From Sinomonas humi (GTDB taxonomy: Bacteria; Actinomycetota; Actinomycetes; Actinomycetales; Micrococcaceae): a stretch of DNA of 64,000 bases. Numbering within the stretch: position 1 is the first letter of the stretch; every line of letters begins with the position of its first letter. The notes below the pieces were generated by a model that saw only the letters and a program-made list of their open reading frames with translations, did not search any database and had not been told where the DNA came from. The position numbers were made by a program, and so were the translations under genes. The stretch is from assembly GCF_000802235.1 (NCBI RefSeq), contig NZ_JTDL01000037.1:1-64000 (forward strand). Direction: 5' to 3'. Of this stretch, positions 1-8,571 are shown piece by piece.

Positions 1-1
1 C

Positions 2-223
2 CCCTACACCGGCTACCTCACCCTGGCCTTCCTCGCCGCCGTCCTCATCATGATCCTCGCCGACTCCCCCTGGACCCTCCTGGCCACCGCCATCGCCATC
101 ATCCTCATGGTCGCCGGCTGGTACGCCTGCCGCGACCGCATCCACCAAATCGCCGCCACCCGCAACGGCCACACCGGAACAGCACCCGTCATCGCCAACC
201 GACCCCTGCCTGGCAGGAAGTAG
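2..223 (+). CDS. Amino-acid permease, C-terminal end (partial)
   Basis: Open from the left edge of the window to a TAG at 221-223, giving the last 73 residues of a protein. It holds two hydrophobic segments (from YLTLAFLAAVLIMILA and from WTLLATAIAIILMVAGW) followed by a short basic tail with RDRIHQI. This is the usual end of APC-superfamily amino-acid permeases of the AnsP/GabP type, which carry amino acids across the membrane by proton symport. The substrate cannot be judged from this piece. The next gene starts 92 bases downstream on the same strand and seems unrelated. Confidence 0.7.
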   Translation, partial: PYTGYLTLAFLAAVLIMILADSPWTLLATAIAIILMVAGWYACRDRIHQIAATRNGHTGTAPVIANRPLPGRK

Positions 224-315
224 CCAGACGGGAAACCTGAGCGGACATCGCCTTGTCTTGGCCACGCATCGCCGCGACACAGCATGGGCACAGAAGTTGA
301 TGGCAAGCTGAAGCA

Positions 316-810
316 ATGACGTCGACACCGCCCACGATGACGGACGGCCCCCGGCCGAACGCCCTCACCGCTTCGCCGCGGTGGGGGCGTGTCCGGGGTG
401 CCGTCCGTCGTCCTGTCGTTCGGCAGCTCGTCCGGTTCACGGGCGTTGGCATCATCTGCACGGCGGCGTCCATGGGCCTCTATGCGGGCCTTCGGTTCCC
501 GATCGGGCCGACGGCTGCGAACGCCACGGCACTCATCGTGACGTCGCTGCTGAATACTGAACTGAATCGCCGGTTCACGTTCCGCATCCATGAGCGCCGG
601 CGTCGCCTCCACGATCACCTCCATGGTCTCGTAGCACTCGTAATCGCCCTCGTCCTCACGAGCGGGAGCCTCTGGGCCCTTCTCTGGGCAGAGCCGAACG
701 CAGGCGTCGTCGAGGAACTATGGACCACCACCCTTGCGGGCTGGGTCGCGACCGCAGCCCGCTTCGTCCTTTTGCGTTACTGGGTCTTCCGCCGCGCGAG
801 GAATGCCTGA
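316..810 (+). CDS. GtrA-like membrane protein
   Basis: A 164-residue protein with four predicted membrane segments: about 38-55 (FTGVGIICTAASMGLYAG), 60-76, 101-120 and 136-155. The spacing, the early RQLVRFTGVG motif, the NTELNRRFTF stretch after the second helix and the RYWVFRR ending are typical of the GtrA family. These proteins are thought to move lipid-linked sugars for wall or envelope glycosylation. The first 35 residues are a proline- and arginine-rich leader, and a start at the second Met (337) is also possible. No strong ribosome site is visible. No glycosyltransferase partner lies beside it, so its exact substrate is open. Confidence 0.75.
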   Translation: MTSTPPTMTDGPRPNALTASPRWGRVRGAVRRPVVRQLVRFTGVGIICTAASMGLYAGLRFPIGPTAANATALIVTSLLNTELNRRFTFRIHERRRRLHDHLHGLVALVIALVLTSGSLWALLWAEPNAGVVEELWTTTLAGWVATAARFVLLRYWVFRRARNA

Positions 811-846
811 GCCAAGAATGTCGGACCCATCCCAGAGACTTGGGAC

Positions 847-2505
847 ATGGAGATCGGGAGGCGGAGCCAGCGGACGGCGTGGCCGGGCGATCCGGTGGGG
901 CCGGGCGATCCGGTGGGGCCGCGGGGGCCGGGCAATCCGGTGGGGCCGCCGGGTCCGTTGGGCGATGCGGCGGCCGGCCCGGCCGCCGATCCGGTGGCCG
1001 ATCCCCTGGGGGAAGACGTCTGGGACTTCAGCGCGGACCCGCTCGCCCGCCTTCTAGAGCCGCCCCGCCTCGATCCAGACCTCTTCCGCGGGCCCGAGGA
1101 CAATGCCGAGTTCGATGCGCTGTGGGAGGCGTCCCTTTCTCCCACCGCCATCATGGCCCGCGCCCGAGCGGAACGTGCTGACGTCCTTGTCGCGGAACTG
1201 CAGGAGATCGATGCGGAGGAGGCACGACTTGAGGCCCGCAAAGCCATTGTCCTCGCGGCGCTGACCGCTGCCCTCGGGGGTTCCTCGGAGGACCCGGTCC
1301 AGAGACTCGAGGCACCGAGCGTGGCAGCGTCCGAGATGGCAGCTGCGCTGCGGATCTCCCAACGCACGGCGAAAGCCGCTGTGCTCGAAGCCCAAACCAT
1401 CACAACCCCCTCTTGGGCACCCCTCCTCGACCGCATGGCCGCTGGGGATCTGCCGCGCCGTCGCGCAAACGCCATCCTTGAGGCAGCGGCGCCCGTCCCG
1501 CCAGAGGCCCTCGCGGCCTTCGCCGCTCAGGCTGTCGCGATCGCGTGTCCGACGGTGCCGGATGAACTCCCCAGCCAAGGCACTATGCGGCGCCGACTTC
1601 GCCGATTGGCTGAAGACTATGCGGGCGAACCTTTGCCGGCCAGAAAGGAAAGAGTGAGGGCTCATCGTCGAGTTGACCTCGAACCAGCCCAGGATGGGAT
1701 GTGCTGGCTCTCGGCCTACCTCCCTCTTGAAACGGGTGCGGCAATCGATACTCGACTGGAGGCCATTGCCCGATCGCTGCAGAATCCTGGGGAGGGGCGA
1801 ACGATCAACCAGCTCCGGGCCGATGCGTTCGCGGATCTCCTCAACGATCCCGCCTGTGACCGTACCGTCGGTCGCGCCTCCGATTCGGACCGGAGGAGGG
1901 AGAGCCCGCGACCGCATGGACCAGCGGGTGGCGTGCGTACTGAACTCATCGTCACCATTCCGGTAGGTACGCTGTGCGGAAACTCCGATACGCCGGGCGA
2001 GATCGTCGGCTACGGGGCGGTCGATCGCGAGGCCGCGCGGCTTCTGGCTTCCGAGGCCGCAACCTGGACGCGACTTTACGTCGACCAAGACACCGGCGCC
2101 CCACTAGCGATCGGACGACGGCGCTACACCCCCTCGCTCGCGATGCGGCGCTTCCTTGGCGCGCGTGACCGGACGTGCCGATTCCCGGGGTGCGACAAGC
2201 CAGCCGCCGCCACCGAGGCCGACCACACTCAAGAATGGTCCGAGGGCGGAGCCACGGACATACACAACCTCGCACTGCTCTGCCCCGAGCATCACCGGCT
2301 CAAGACCTTGGGGCATTGGAAAGTCGCTCAGCTGGGTGGCGACGTGCGCCGAGACGACGGCCGGCGCGACCACGGGCGCGACGACGGGCGGTCTCCTAGG
2401 TCTTCCCGAGCAGCGTCGCCTCCACCCGGAACACTGGAATGGACCGCGCCATCCGGTCACCGGTACATCACGTACCCGGAAGGAGACGCACCGCCTCCGT
2501 TCTGA
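847..2505 (+). CDS. DUF222/HNH endonuclease-like protein with collagen-like N-terminus
   Basis: A 552-residue protein of the large DUF222-HNH family found in many copies in Micrococcaceae. Residues 1-40 are Gly/Pro-rich repeats of the form GDPVGP coded by 18-bp tandem units. Residues 90-400 form the helical DUF222 region. The C-terminal HNH module has the zinc pair CRFPGC, the DHTQEW catalytic segment and the CPEHHRLK end, so the nuclease motif looks intact. The tail after residue 500 is charged and poor in order. The family is often suspected of being mobile or acting in DNA uptake or repair, but its role is unproven. The start at 847 is the first ATG in frame. A later start, after the repeats, cannot be excluded. 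Confidence 0.8.
   Translation: MEIGRRSQRTAWPGDPVGPGDPVGPRGPGNPVGPPGPLGDAAAGPAADPVADPLGEDVWDFSADPLARLLEPPRLDPDLFRGPEDNAEFDALWEASLSPTAIMARARAERADVLVAELQEIDAEEARLEARKAIVLAALTAALGGSSEDPVQRLEAPSVAASEMAAALRISQRTAKAAVLEAQTITTPSWAPLLDRMAAGDLPRRRANAILEAAAPVPPEALAAFAAQAVAIACPTVPDELPSQGTMRRRLRRLAEDYAGEPLPARKERVRAHRRVDLEPAQDGMCWLSAYLPLETGAAIDTRLEAIARSLQNPGEGRTINQLRADAFADLLNDPACDRTVGRASDSDRRRESPRPHGPAGGVRTELIVTIPVGTLCGNSDTPGEIVGYGAVDREAARLLASEAATWTRLYVDQDTGAPLAIGRRRYTPSLAMRRFLGARDRTCRFPGCDKPAAATEADHTQEWSEGGATDIHNLALLCPEHHRLKTLGHWKVAQLGGDVRRDDGRRDHGRDDGRSPRSSRAASPPPGTLEWTAPSGHRYITYPEGDAPPPF
885..947 (+). repeat. Three 18-bp tandem units in the HNH gene
   Basis: Copies at 885-902, 903-920 and 930-947 follow the unit GGGCGATCCGGTGGGGCC, with a 9-base insertion before the third. 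They encode the Gly-Asp/Asn-Pro-Val-Gly-Pro repeats at the N-terminus and can expand or contract without breaking the reading frame. Confidence 0.9.
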
Positions 2506-2518
2506 TCTGGGTTTTCCC

Positions 2519-3676
2519 TTACCGGTGTGCGATCCCAGTCACCGCAGCGTACGAGTCGCTGAGAGCAAGGGCCGCCGTCTCGAGCTCTTCCGCGGTGATC
2601 GTGACTGGGAGCGTGAAGCGGACCGCGGTCTGGGCGGTCTCGGCATCGATACCTAGCGCGAGAAGCACCTGGGAGGGCTCGCTCGAACCGGCTGCGCACG
2701 CCGAGCCCGACGAGCAGAGCACTCCTCGACGCTCGAGCTCGAGCAGGACCGACTCGCCGCTGACCCGAGGGAAGCAGAAGGAGGCGCTTCCGGGGAGGCG
2801 CCGTTCGGTGTCGCCCGTGACGAGGGCGTCGGGTACGAGCTCGGTGACGCGCTCGACGAACGATCGCCGGAGCCCTGCAAGGCGAGGCGCCGCCGTCGGC
2901 CGCTCAGCCTCGGCGAGCCGGAGGGCCGTGGCGAGCGCGACGGCGCCCGCGACGTTCTCCGTGCCCGAGCGCAGCCCGCGTTCCTGCCCACCGCCGTGGA
3001 CGAGCGGCTCGACAGTCAGCCGGCCTGCGGCGTACAGCACCCCGACGCCCTTGGGCGCGCCGAGTTTGTGGCCGGAGATGCTGAGGGAGTCCACGCCGAG
3101 CTCGCGCACGTCGAGCGGGAGCATGCCCGCTGCCTGGACCGCGTCGGTATGGAACGGGACGCGCGCCGCGCGCGCCACGGCGGCCAGCTCGGCGATCGGC
3201 TGGACTGTGCCCACCTCGTTGTTCGCATACATGACCGAAACCACGGCAGTCTCCGGGCCTACGACGCCAGCCAGCGCATCCGGCGAGACGCGTCCCACCT
3301 CGTCGACAGGCACGACGTCAACCGTGAAGCCATGCAAGCGGGCGAGACTCCGCGCGGACTCAAGAACGGCGGGGTGCTCGATTGCGCTCACGACGATCCG
3401 AGTGCGGTTCGGATCAGCCGCGCGTCGTGCGAGGGCGATCCCCTTCACGGCAAGGTTGTCCGCCTCCGTGCCCCCAGAGGTGAAAGTCACCTCGCCCGGG
3501 CGGCACCCGAGCACGCGGGCGACGTCGGCGCGCGCCGCCTCGACCGCGGCCCGTGCCCGCTCCCCGAGTTCGTGGTGGCTCGAAGCGTTCCCGAAGTCGC
3601 CGGTGAGATAGGGCCACATGGCCTCGAGGACCTCGCGGCGCACGGGAGTCGTGCCAGCGGCGTCGAGGTAGATCAC
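2519..3676 (-). CDS. nadS: Cysteine desulfurase of the NAD operon
   Basis: A 385-residue pyridoxal-phosphate enzyme of the NifS/IscS group, which takes sulfur from cysteine for Fe-S cluster building. Visible landmarks are the N-terminal YLDAAGTTP, TSGGTEADN for cofactor phosphate binding, ANNEVGTVQP, HTDAVQAAG, the cofactor lysine in SISGHKLGAPKG and the active cysteine loop CSSGSACAAG near residue 320. It is the last gene of the nrtR-nadA-nadB-nadC operon. Its GTG start overlaps the nadC stop by four bases. In other bacteria a desulfurase next to nadA supplies the 4Fe-4S cluster of quinolinate synthase, and that is the most likely job here. Confidence 0.9.
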   Translation of the reverse strand: MIYLDAAGTTPVRREVLEAMWPYLTGDFGNASSHHELGERARAAVEAARADVARVLGCRPGEVTFTSGGTEADNLAVKGIALARRAADPNRTRIVVSAIEHPAVLESARSLARLHGFTVDVVPVDEVGRVSPDALAGVVGPETAVVSVMYANNEVGTVQPIAELAAVARAARVPFHTDAVQAAGMLPLDVRELGVDSLSISGHKLGAPKGVGVLYAAGRLTVEPLVHGGGQERGLRSGTENVAGAVALATALRLAEAERPTAAPRLAGLRRSFVERVTELVPDALVTGDTERRLPGSASFCFPRVSGESVLLELERRGVLCSSGSACAAGSSEPSQVLLALGIDAETAQTAVRFTLPVTITAEELETAALALSDSYAAVTGIAHR

Positions 3677-4611
3677 GAAGGGTCTCCCTCCATGGGCGGG
3701 GCCGCGTCAAGCACCACGTCAAGACCCAAGTCGAGGTTGACCACCGAATGCGTGAGCGCACCGACCGAGATCACGTCCACTCCTGACGCCGCGATCGCTT
3801 CGACCGTCTCGAGGTTCACGCCACCACTCGCCTCCACGATCGCCCGGCCTGCCACGAGCGCGACGCCCTCGCGAAGCTGCTCGGGAGTGAAGTTGTCGAG
3901 CATGATGGTGTCCACGCCCGCTGCGAGCACGGACTCGATCTGTTCGATCGCGTCCACCTCAACCTCGAAGTGCGTTGTGTGCCCCAGCCGGTCCCGGGCG
4001 GCGCTCAGCACCTCAGTCAGCTTCGCAGGGTCTCCCCCGGTCAGAACAGCCAGGTGGTTGTCCTTGGCCATGACCGCGTCCGAGAGGCTGAAGCGGTGAT
4101 TCCGGCCGCCGCCGCAGCGCACCGCATAGCGTTCGAGCTCACGGAGGCCGGGGGTCGTCTTGCGCGTATCCACAATCCGAGCCTTCGTCCCCGCCGTCAG
4201 CGCCACATAACGGGCGGTGAGGGTAGCGATAGCGCTCATCCGCTGGACGAGGTTCAGCACGACCCGTTCCGCGGTGAGAAGCTCGCGCGCCCGCCCCGAA
4301 ACGCGGGCGAGGACCGCGCCCGCCTCGAACGCCTCGCCTTCGGCGACGGGCAGCTCGACCCGCACCTGCGAGTCGTGGAGCCGGAAGCCCGCTTCGATGA
4401 CTGGGCCGCCCGAAAAGACCCCCGGCACTCTGGCTCGGAGTTCGGCGCTGGCGGCCAGCCCTTCCGGGATGAGGACGAGCGAGGTGATGTCGCCATGTGG
4501 CGCATCCTCGGCATAGGCGGAGTCGAGGACACGCCGGAGCGCCGTAGGCGAAAGGGGCATCGGCAGTGTCGAGACGAACGGCCGAGCGGCTTGTACGGCG
4601 TGCGCTGTCAT
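3673..4611 (-). CDS. nadC: Quinolinate phosphoribosyltransferase
   Basis: A 312-residue enzyme that joins quinolinate and PRPP to give nicotinate mononucleotide with loss of CO2, the third step of de novo NAD synthesis. Recognised by the N-terminal EDAPHGDITS, ERVVLNLVQRMSAIAT, TRKTTPGLRELERYAVRCGGGRNHR with its substrate-binding basic residues, the KDNHL segment and the phosphate-binding end EASGGVNLETV...VGALTHS. Its length is near the usual 280-300. The ATG overlaps the nadB stop by four bases and its own stop overlaps the desulfurase start, so it is translated as part of a tightly coupled operon. Confidence 0.95.
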   Translation of the reverse strand: MTAHAVQAARPFVSTLPMPLSPTALRRVLDSAYAEDAPHGDITSLVLIPEGLAASAELRARVPGVFSGGPVIEAGFRLHDSQVRVELPVAEGEAFEAGAVLARVSGRARELLTAERVVLNLVQRMSAIATLTARYVALTAGTKARIVDTRKTTPGLRELERYAVRCGGGRNHRFSLSDAVMAKDNHLAVLTGGDPAKLTEVLSAARDRLGHTTHFEVEVDAIEQIESVLAAGVDTIMLDNFTPEQLREGVALVAGRAIVEASGGVNLETVEAIAASGVDVISVGALTHSVVNLDLGLDVVLDAAPPMEGDPS

Positions 4612-6239
4612 GAGGCGTTCCTTCCTGCCAGGACAGGCTGGCGTACGACGTCGATCGAGACTTCCACGGCCCCGTCGCGAGAGCGGCGGACGGGGAAGTC
4701 GAGCCGGAAATGAGCTCCGACAGACTCCTCGCGTGCAGCTGCCGCCGCAACGAGGAGCTTGCCGGCAAGGATGAGGTTCTCGGTCTCGGGGTCTTCGGAG
4801 GAGAGGTTCGCGAGCGCGGCTCTCGCCCGGCCAAGGCCTTCGGCGTCCCGGAGGACCCCCGCATCCCGCTCCATGAGCGCCGCGAGTTCAGGGCGGCTGG
4901 TCGCGTGTGAGCGCGGCGCAGCCTCGGCCCCGACCTCGATGGTGAGTGCAGCGCCGGCATTCTGGGCGGGACCCGCCCAGTGACTTGGCTCGGCGCGGAA
5001 GTGCTCCACGGCGCGGGCCGCGAACACGACGCCTTCGAGAAGGGAGTTCGAGGCGAGCCGATTCGCGCCGTGGACACCGGTGCACGCGACCTCCCCCGCT
5101 GCGTAGAGGCCCGGGATGCTTGTCGCACCGTCAAGGTCGGTGGCCACCCCGCCCATCCAGTAGTGGGCTGCGGGGCCGATCGGAAGGAGATCTCGGCGCC
5201 AGTCGTAGCCTGCTGCACGGGTCATCGCGTCAAGGCTCGGGAAGCGCCGCGAGAGGAATCCATTCCCGCGTTCTGCCTCCAGGCCTGTGGCATCCAGATA
5301 GGCCTGACCACCTCCGGCCCGGCGGTGGAGGGCGAGCGCCCGGGAAACTGCGTCGCGGGGAGCGAGTTCGCCGAGGGGGTGGTACTCCTCGACGAAACGA
5401 CTTCCGGAGGCGTCACGGATCACGGCACCCTCGCCGCGAACGGCTTCCGAGATGAGGGACGATCGGAGCGTCCCGTCGTCGGCTCGAAGTTGGAGCGCCG
5501 TCGGGTGGAACTGATAGAACTCGAGGTCACGCAGCAGTGCGCCCGCGCGGAAGGCGAGCGCCACGCCGTCGCCCGTCGCCACGCTGGGATTCGTGGTCTG
5601 GGCGAAGAGCTGCCCGGCGCCTCCCGTGGCGAGCAGAACCGCGTTGGCGCCCACCCGGCGTCGTGCGCCGGTCCCGCAGACGTACTCGACGCCGGCGACG
5701 GCCCCTGAGTCGAGCAGGATCTCGGTCGCCAGCGCGCCTTCGAGGATCTCGACGCGGCCCTCGGACTCGAGCCCACGCACCCGCGAGATAAGCGCGCGCG
5801 TAATGCCGGCGCCGCTCGCGTCCCCGCCAGCGTGGAGGATGCGCGGGAACGAGTGGGCGGCCTCGAGGCCGAGGAGCAGCCGGCCGTCAGGGCCGCGGTC
5901 GAATGCGACGCCGTGGGCAAGAAGGCTCTCCACCACACTCGCGGCGCGCCGGCACATGACCTCCACGGCAGCCCGCGTCCCCAGCTGGGCTCCAGCTGAC
6001 ATCGTGTCCGCCACATGGCGTTCGATGCTGTCTCCCGGCGCGTGCTGGCCTCCGGGCAGGACGGCGGAAAAGCCGCCCTGGGCGAGCATGCTGTTGCTAT
6101 CCGCAAGCGTGGCCTTCGTGAGAAGAACGACGTCGGCCCCCGCCTCCGCCGCGGAGATCGCGGCGAAGAGCCCTGCGGCGCCGCTGCCGACGACTGCCAG
6201 CCGGCGTCCACTCGGCCGGCCGAGGCTCACTGCGGGCAT
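4608..6239 (-). CDS. nadB: L-aspartate oxidase
   Basis: A 543-residue flavoprotein that oxidises L-aspartate to iminoaspartate, the substrate of NadA. The FAD-binding VVGSGAAGLFAAISAAEAG lies at the N-terminus, followed by SNSMLAQGG. The capping domain carries HPTAL, and the C-terminal flavin segment reads GEVACTGVHGANRLASNS. The open frame runs far upstream, but the ATG at 6239 is chosen because the FAD motif starts some 15 residues later and nadA stops just two bases before it. The stop overlaps the nadC start. Confidence 0.95.
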   Translation of the reverse strand: MPAVSLGRPSGRRLAVVGSGAAGLFAAISAAEAGADVVLLTKATLADSNSMLAQGGFSAVLPGGQHAPGDSIERHVADTMSAGAQLGTRAAVEVMCRRAASVVESLLAHGVAFDRGPDGRLLLGLEAAHSFPRILHAGGDASGAGITRALISRVRGLESEGRVEILEGALATEILLDSGAVAGVEYVCGTGARRRVGANAVLLATGGAGQLFAQTTNPSVATGDGVALAFRAGALLRDLEFYQFHPTALQLRADDGTLRSSLISEAVRGEGAVIRDASGSRFVEEYHPLGELAPRDAVSRALALHRRAGGGQAYLDATGLEAERGNGFLSRRFPSLDAMTRAAGYDWRRDLLPIGPAAHYWMGGVATDLDGATSIPGLYAAGEVACTGVHGANRLASNSLLEGVVFAARAVEHFRAEPSHWAGPAQNAGAALTIEVGAEAAPRSHATSRPELAALMERDAGVLRDAEGLGRARAALANLSSEDPETENLILAGKLLVAAAAAREESVGAHFRLDFPVRRSRDGAVEVSIDVVRQPVLAGRNAS

Positions 6240-6241
6240 GC

Positions 6242-7552
6242 TCACGGCCGCGCCGCCAGCATCCGCTCGAGCGCCACCCGTGCCGGCCCCGCGACGTCCT
6301 CCGAAACCTCGATGCGGTTGCGGACCTCGCCCTCGACGAGCCCCTCGAGGACCCACGCGAGATAGCCGGGGTGGATGCGGTACATCGTCGAGCACGGGCA
6401 GATGACCGGGTCGAGGCAGAAGATGGTGTGCTGCGGATATTCGGCGGCGAGTCGGTTCACGAGGTTGACCTCGGTGCCGATCGCGAAGACGGTCGGCTCC
6501 GTAGCGGCCGCGATCGCCTTGCGGATGTAGTCGGTGGAACCGTACTCGTCGGCCGCATCGACGACCTCCATCGGGCACTCGGGGTGGACTATGACGCGAA
6601 CCCCCGGGTAGTCGGCGCGAGCCTTCTCGATCTGCGCCACGTTGAAGCGCCGGTGGACCGAGCAGAAGCCGTGCCACAGGATGACCCGCGAGTCGCGCAG
6701 CGTCTCCGGGCTCGTGCCGCCCCACGGCTTGCGCGGGCTCCACATCGGCATCTGCTCGAGCGGGACGCCCATGGCCTTGGCCGTGTTGCGCCCGAGGTGC
6801 TGGTCCGGGAAGAAGAGGACGCGCTGGCCACGCTCGAATGCCCACTCGAGAACGGTCGCAGCATTCGAGGACGTGCAAACGATGCCACCGTGCTCGCCGC
6901 AGAAGCCCTTGAGCGCGGCGGAGGAGTTCATGTAGGTCACGGGAATGACGGGCACGCGGCCGTCCGCGTCGGGCTCCGTGCCGAACAGGTCTTCAAGCTG
7001 GTCCCAGCATTCCTGGACCGAGTCGATGTCTGCCATGTCCGCCATCGAGCAGCCCGCAGCGAGGTTGGGCAGGATCACGGCCTGGTCATCGCGCGAGAGG
7101 ATGTCCGCGGTCTCGGCCATGAAGTGGACGCCGCAGAACACGATGGCCTCGGCGTCGGGGCGCGTGAGGGCGGCGTTTGCGAGCTGGAAGGAATCGCCCA
7201 CGAAGTCCGCGTGCTCCACGACTTCGTCCCGCTGATAGAAGTGGCCGAGCACGACGACGCGCTCGCCGAGGGTCTTCTTCGCCGCGCGAATGCGGGCGTG
7301 CAGCTCGTCCTTGCTCGCGTCCTTGTACTCCTGCGGGAGCTGGCCCTGGCGCGGGGTCGACGCCGGAGCGACGTCCCCGCTCGACGCTCCCGGCCCGTAG
7401 GCGGGCATCCCGCGCAGGGCCTCGGCGGCGTCGAACTCCCACGGGCCCTTGGAGAGGTCGGCGCTGCAGGTGCCCGTCGCCGGCGCCTCCTTGGACAGCC
7501 GCTCCGCTTCCGCGCGGGTGATGAGGTCGATGGCGGTTGCGACGGACGTCAT
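6242..7552 (-). CDS. nadA: Quinolinate synthase, 4Fe-4S enzyme
   Basis: A 436-residue enzyme that condenses iminoaspartate with dihydroxyacetone phosphate to form quinolinate. Cysteine contexts include FCGVHFMAETA, AAGCSMADM, the HPECPMEVV segment and CPCSTMYRIHP, which together supply the cluster ligands and active site. The GHFYQRDEV segment is also typical. The first 75 residues are an extension common in actinobacterial NadA. The ATG at 7552 overlaps the nrtR stop by four bases, which fixes the start. It is the second gene of the operon and needs an Fe-S cluster, in line with the desulfurase gene at the operon end. Confidence 0.95.
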   Translation of the reverse strand: MTSVATAIDLITRAEAERLSKEAPATGTCSADLSKGPWEFDAAEALRGMPAYGPGASSGDVAPASTPRQGQLPQEYKDASKDELHARIRAAKKTLGERVVVLGHFYQRDEVVEHADFVGDSFQLANAALTRPDAEAIVFCGVHFMAETADILSRDDQAVILPNLAAGCSMADMADIDSVQECWDQLEDLFGTEPDADGRVPVIPVTYMNSSAALKGFCGEHGGIVCTSSNAATVLEWAFERGQRVLFFPDQHLGRNTAKAMGVPLEQMPMWSPRKPWGGTSPETLRDSRVILWHGFCSVHRRFNVAQIEKARADYPGVRVIVHPECPMEVVDAADEYGSTDYIRKAIAAATEPTVFAIGTEVNLVNRLAAEYPQHTIFCLDPVICPCSTMYRIHPGYLAWVLEGLVEGEVRNRIEVSEDVAGPARVALERMLAARP

Positions 7553-8298
7553 GTCGTGCTCCTTTGGGCAGGGCCGGTGTAGCGGTAGAGGCGGGGAGGG
7601 CGGTGTTTCCCACCCTCGAGGAACTGGTCTGTCGGCTCGATCTGTGGGACGGATTTGAGCTGCCGGCGGAAGTTCGCCGGATCGAGGGGCCGGCCGAGGA
7701 CTGCCTCGTAGACCTCCCGGAGCTGGGCGAGGGTGAACGTCTCGCCGAGGAAGTGGTAAGCGATCTGGGCGTACTCGAGCTTGCTGCGCAGCCGCCACAG
7801 CGCGTAGTCGATGATCTCCCGGTGGTCGAACGCGAGGCCGCCCTCGCCGTCGCCCGCAGTGTCCGCGCGATGCCACGCAACGTTCTCTGCCTCGGCCTCG
7901 CCCTCGACGAGGAGCTCAGCCTCCGTGGGCCGCACGAGTGCCCAGTACACAATCGAGACCACCCGTTGGCTGCCTTGGCCGGGCCGGTGCGCCCGGTTGA
8001 GGCCGCCGAACGCGTACAGCTGCTCGAGGTATTCGGGGGCGAGTCCGGTGGTTTCGCGCAGGTTGCGGCGGGCCGCGTCCTCAAGCGACTCCGTCGCGGC
8101 GAGGGGGCCGCCAGGGAGGGCCCATTGGCCTTTGAACGGTTCCTTCACCCGCCGGACGAGGGGGAGCCAGAGCGTCGGCTTCCCGACGTCCCGGCTCGGC
8201 TTGAGCGCGAAGATGACGGTCGAGATGGCCAACGACGGCGGAAGCTGGGCACGCTCGGAGACGTTCGCGCCGAAGGGACCGGCAAAGAGGGTGCTCAC
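7549..8298 (-). CDS. nrtR: NrtR-family NAD repressor (Nudix plus winged helix)
   Basis: A 249-residue protein with an N-terminal Nudix fold (about 20-150) and a C-terminal winged-helix DNA-binding part (about 160-240), the layout of NrtR, which represses NAD genes and senses ADP-ribose or NAD. The Nudix box is degraded: the usual REUXEEXGU core reads RNLRETTGL, with the first Glu replaced by Asn and one of the paired Glu by Thr. This points to sensing and not hydrolysis. The GTG start at 8298 follows AAGGAGG by seven bases. It leads the nadABC-desulfurase operon with a four-base overlap into nadA, so it probably controls itself together with the operon. Confidence 0.88.
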   Translation of the reverse strand: MSTLFAGPFGANVSERAQLPPSLAISTVIFALKPSRDVGKPTLWLPLVRRVKEPFKGQWALPGGPLAATESLEDAARRNLRETTGLAPEYLEQLYAFGGLNRAHRPGQGSQRVVSIVYWALVRPTEAELLVEGEAEAENVAWHRADTAGDGEGGLAFDHREIIDYALWRLRSKLEYAQIAYHFLGETFTLAQLREVYEAVLGRPLDPANFRRQLKSVPQIEPTDQFLEGGKHRPPRLYRYTGPAQRSTT

Positions 8299-8346
8299 TT
8301 GCGGGCCTCCTTCGTAGTGACTTGCGATTGAACTCCGACGGCTGCT

Positions 8347-8368
8347 GACTTCAACTTCAGTTAAAGTC
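8347..8368. promoter_or_regulatory. Imperfect 22-bp palindrome, NrtR operator candidate
   Basis: The 22 bases from GACTTCAACT to GTTAAAGTC pair with 9 of 11 positions in each arm and lie 49 bases before the nrtR GTG. A second inverted repeat, CTGAC-N5-GTCAG at 8372-8386, follows directly. NrtR operons are usually self-controlled through such palindromes near the promoter, so one or both are likely binding sites. The match is by position and symmetry only. Confidence 0.55.
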
Positions 8369-8434
8369 GATCTGACCCTAAGTCAGGATACGCCTCCTTG
8401 CCCGTCTGCGGCAAAAGTGACGGACCGCCGTCGT

Positions 8435-8571
8435 CCGTTTCGGGTACGCGAACTGCCGCCCTGAGGCGTTTCGGGTACGGATAGTTCTGGTGAAACGGAC
8501 TGCAGCAAGGCGGAGGCGGGAGTTGGCGTACCCGAAACGGATGTGAGCGGGAGTTGGCGTACCCGAAACGG
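8435..8571. repeat. Intergenic repeat array, four copies of a CGTTTCGGGTACG element
   Basis: Two copies in one direction start at 8435 and 8466 (31 bp apart). Two copies in the other direction lie at 8518-8540 and 8549-8571 (31 bp apart) as 23-bp perfect direct repeats ending CCCGAAACGG. The first copy pairs with the third or fourth at 21 of 23 bases, so long hairpins can form. The array begins directly after the stop codon of the Lrp gene and ends before the nrtR promoter. It may stop transcription from the Lrp gene. Confidence 0.85.

Noticed and set aside
847-2505. Mobile intron or insertion element carrying the HNH gene
   Set aside because: No terminal inverted repeats, target duplication or intron structure seen; DUF222-HNH genes are common free-standing genes in this group.
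6240-6878. N-terminal extension of NadB by 213 residues
   Set aside because: It overlaps nadA completely; the FAD motif and the two-base gap to nadA support the ATG at 6239.
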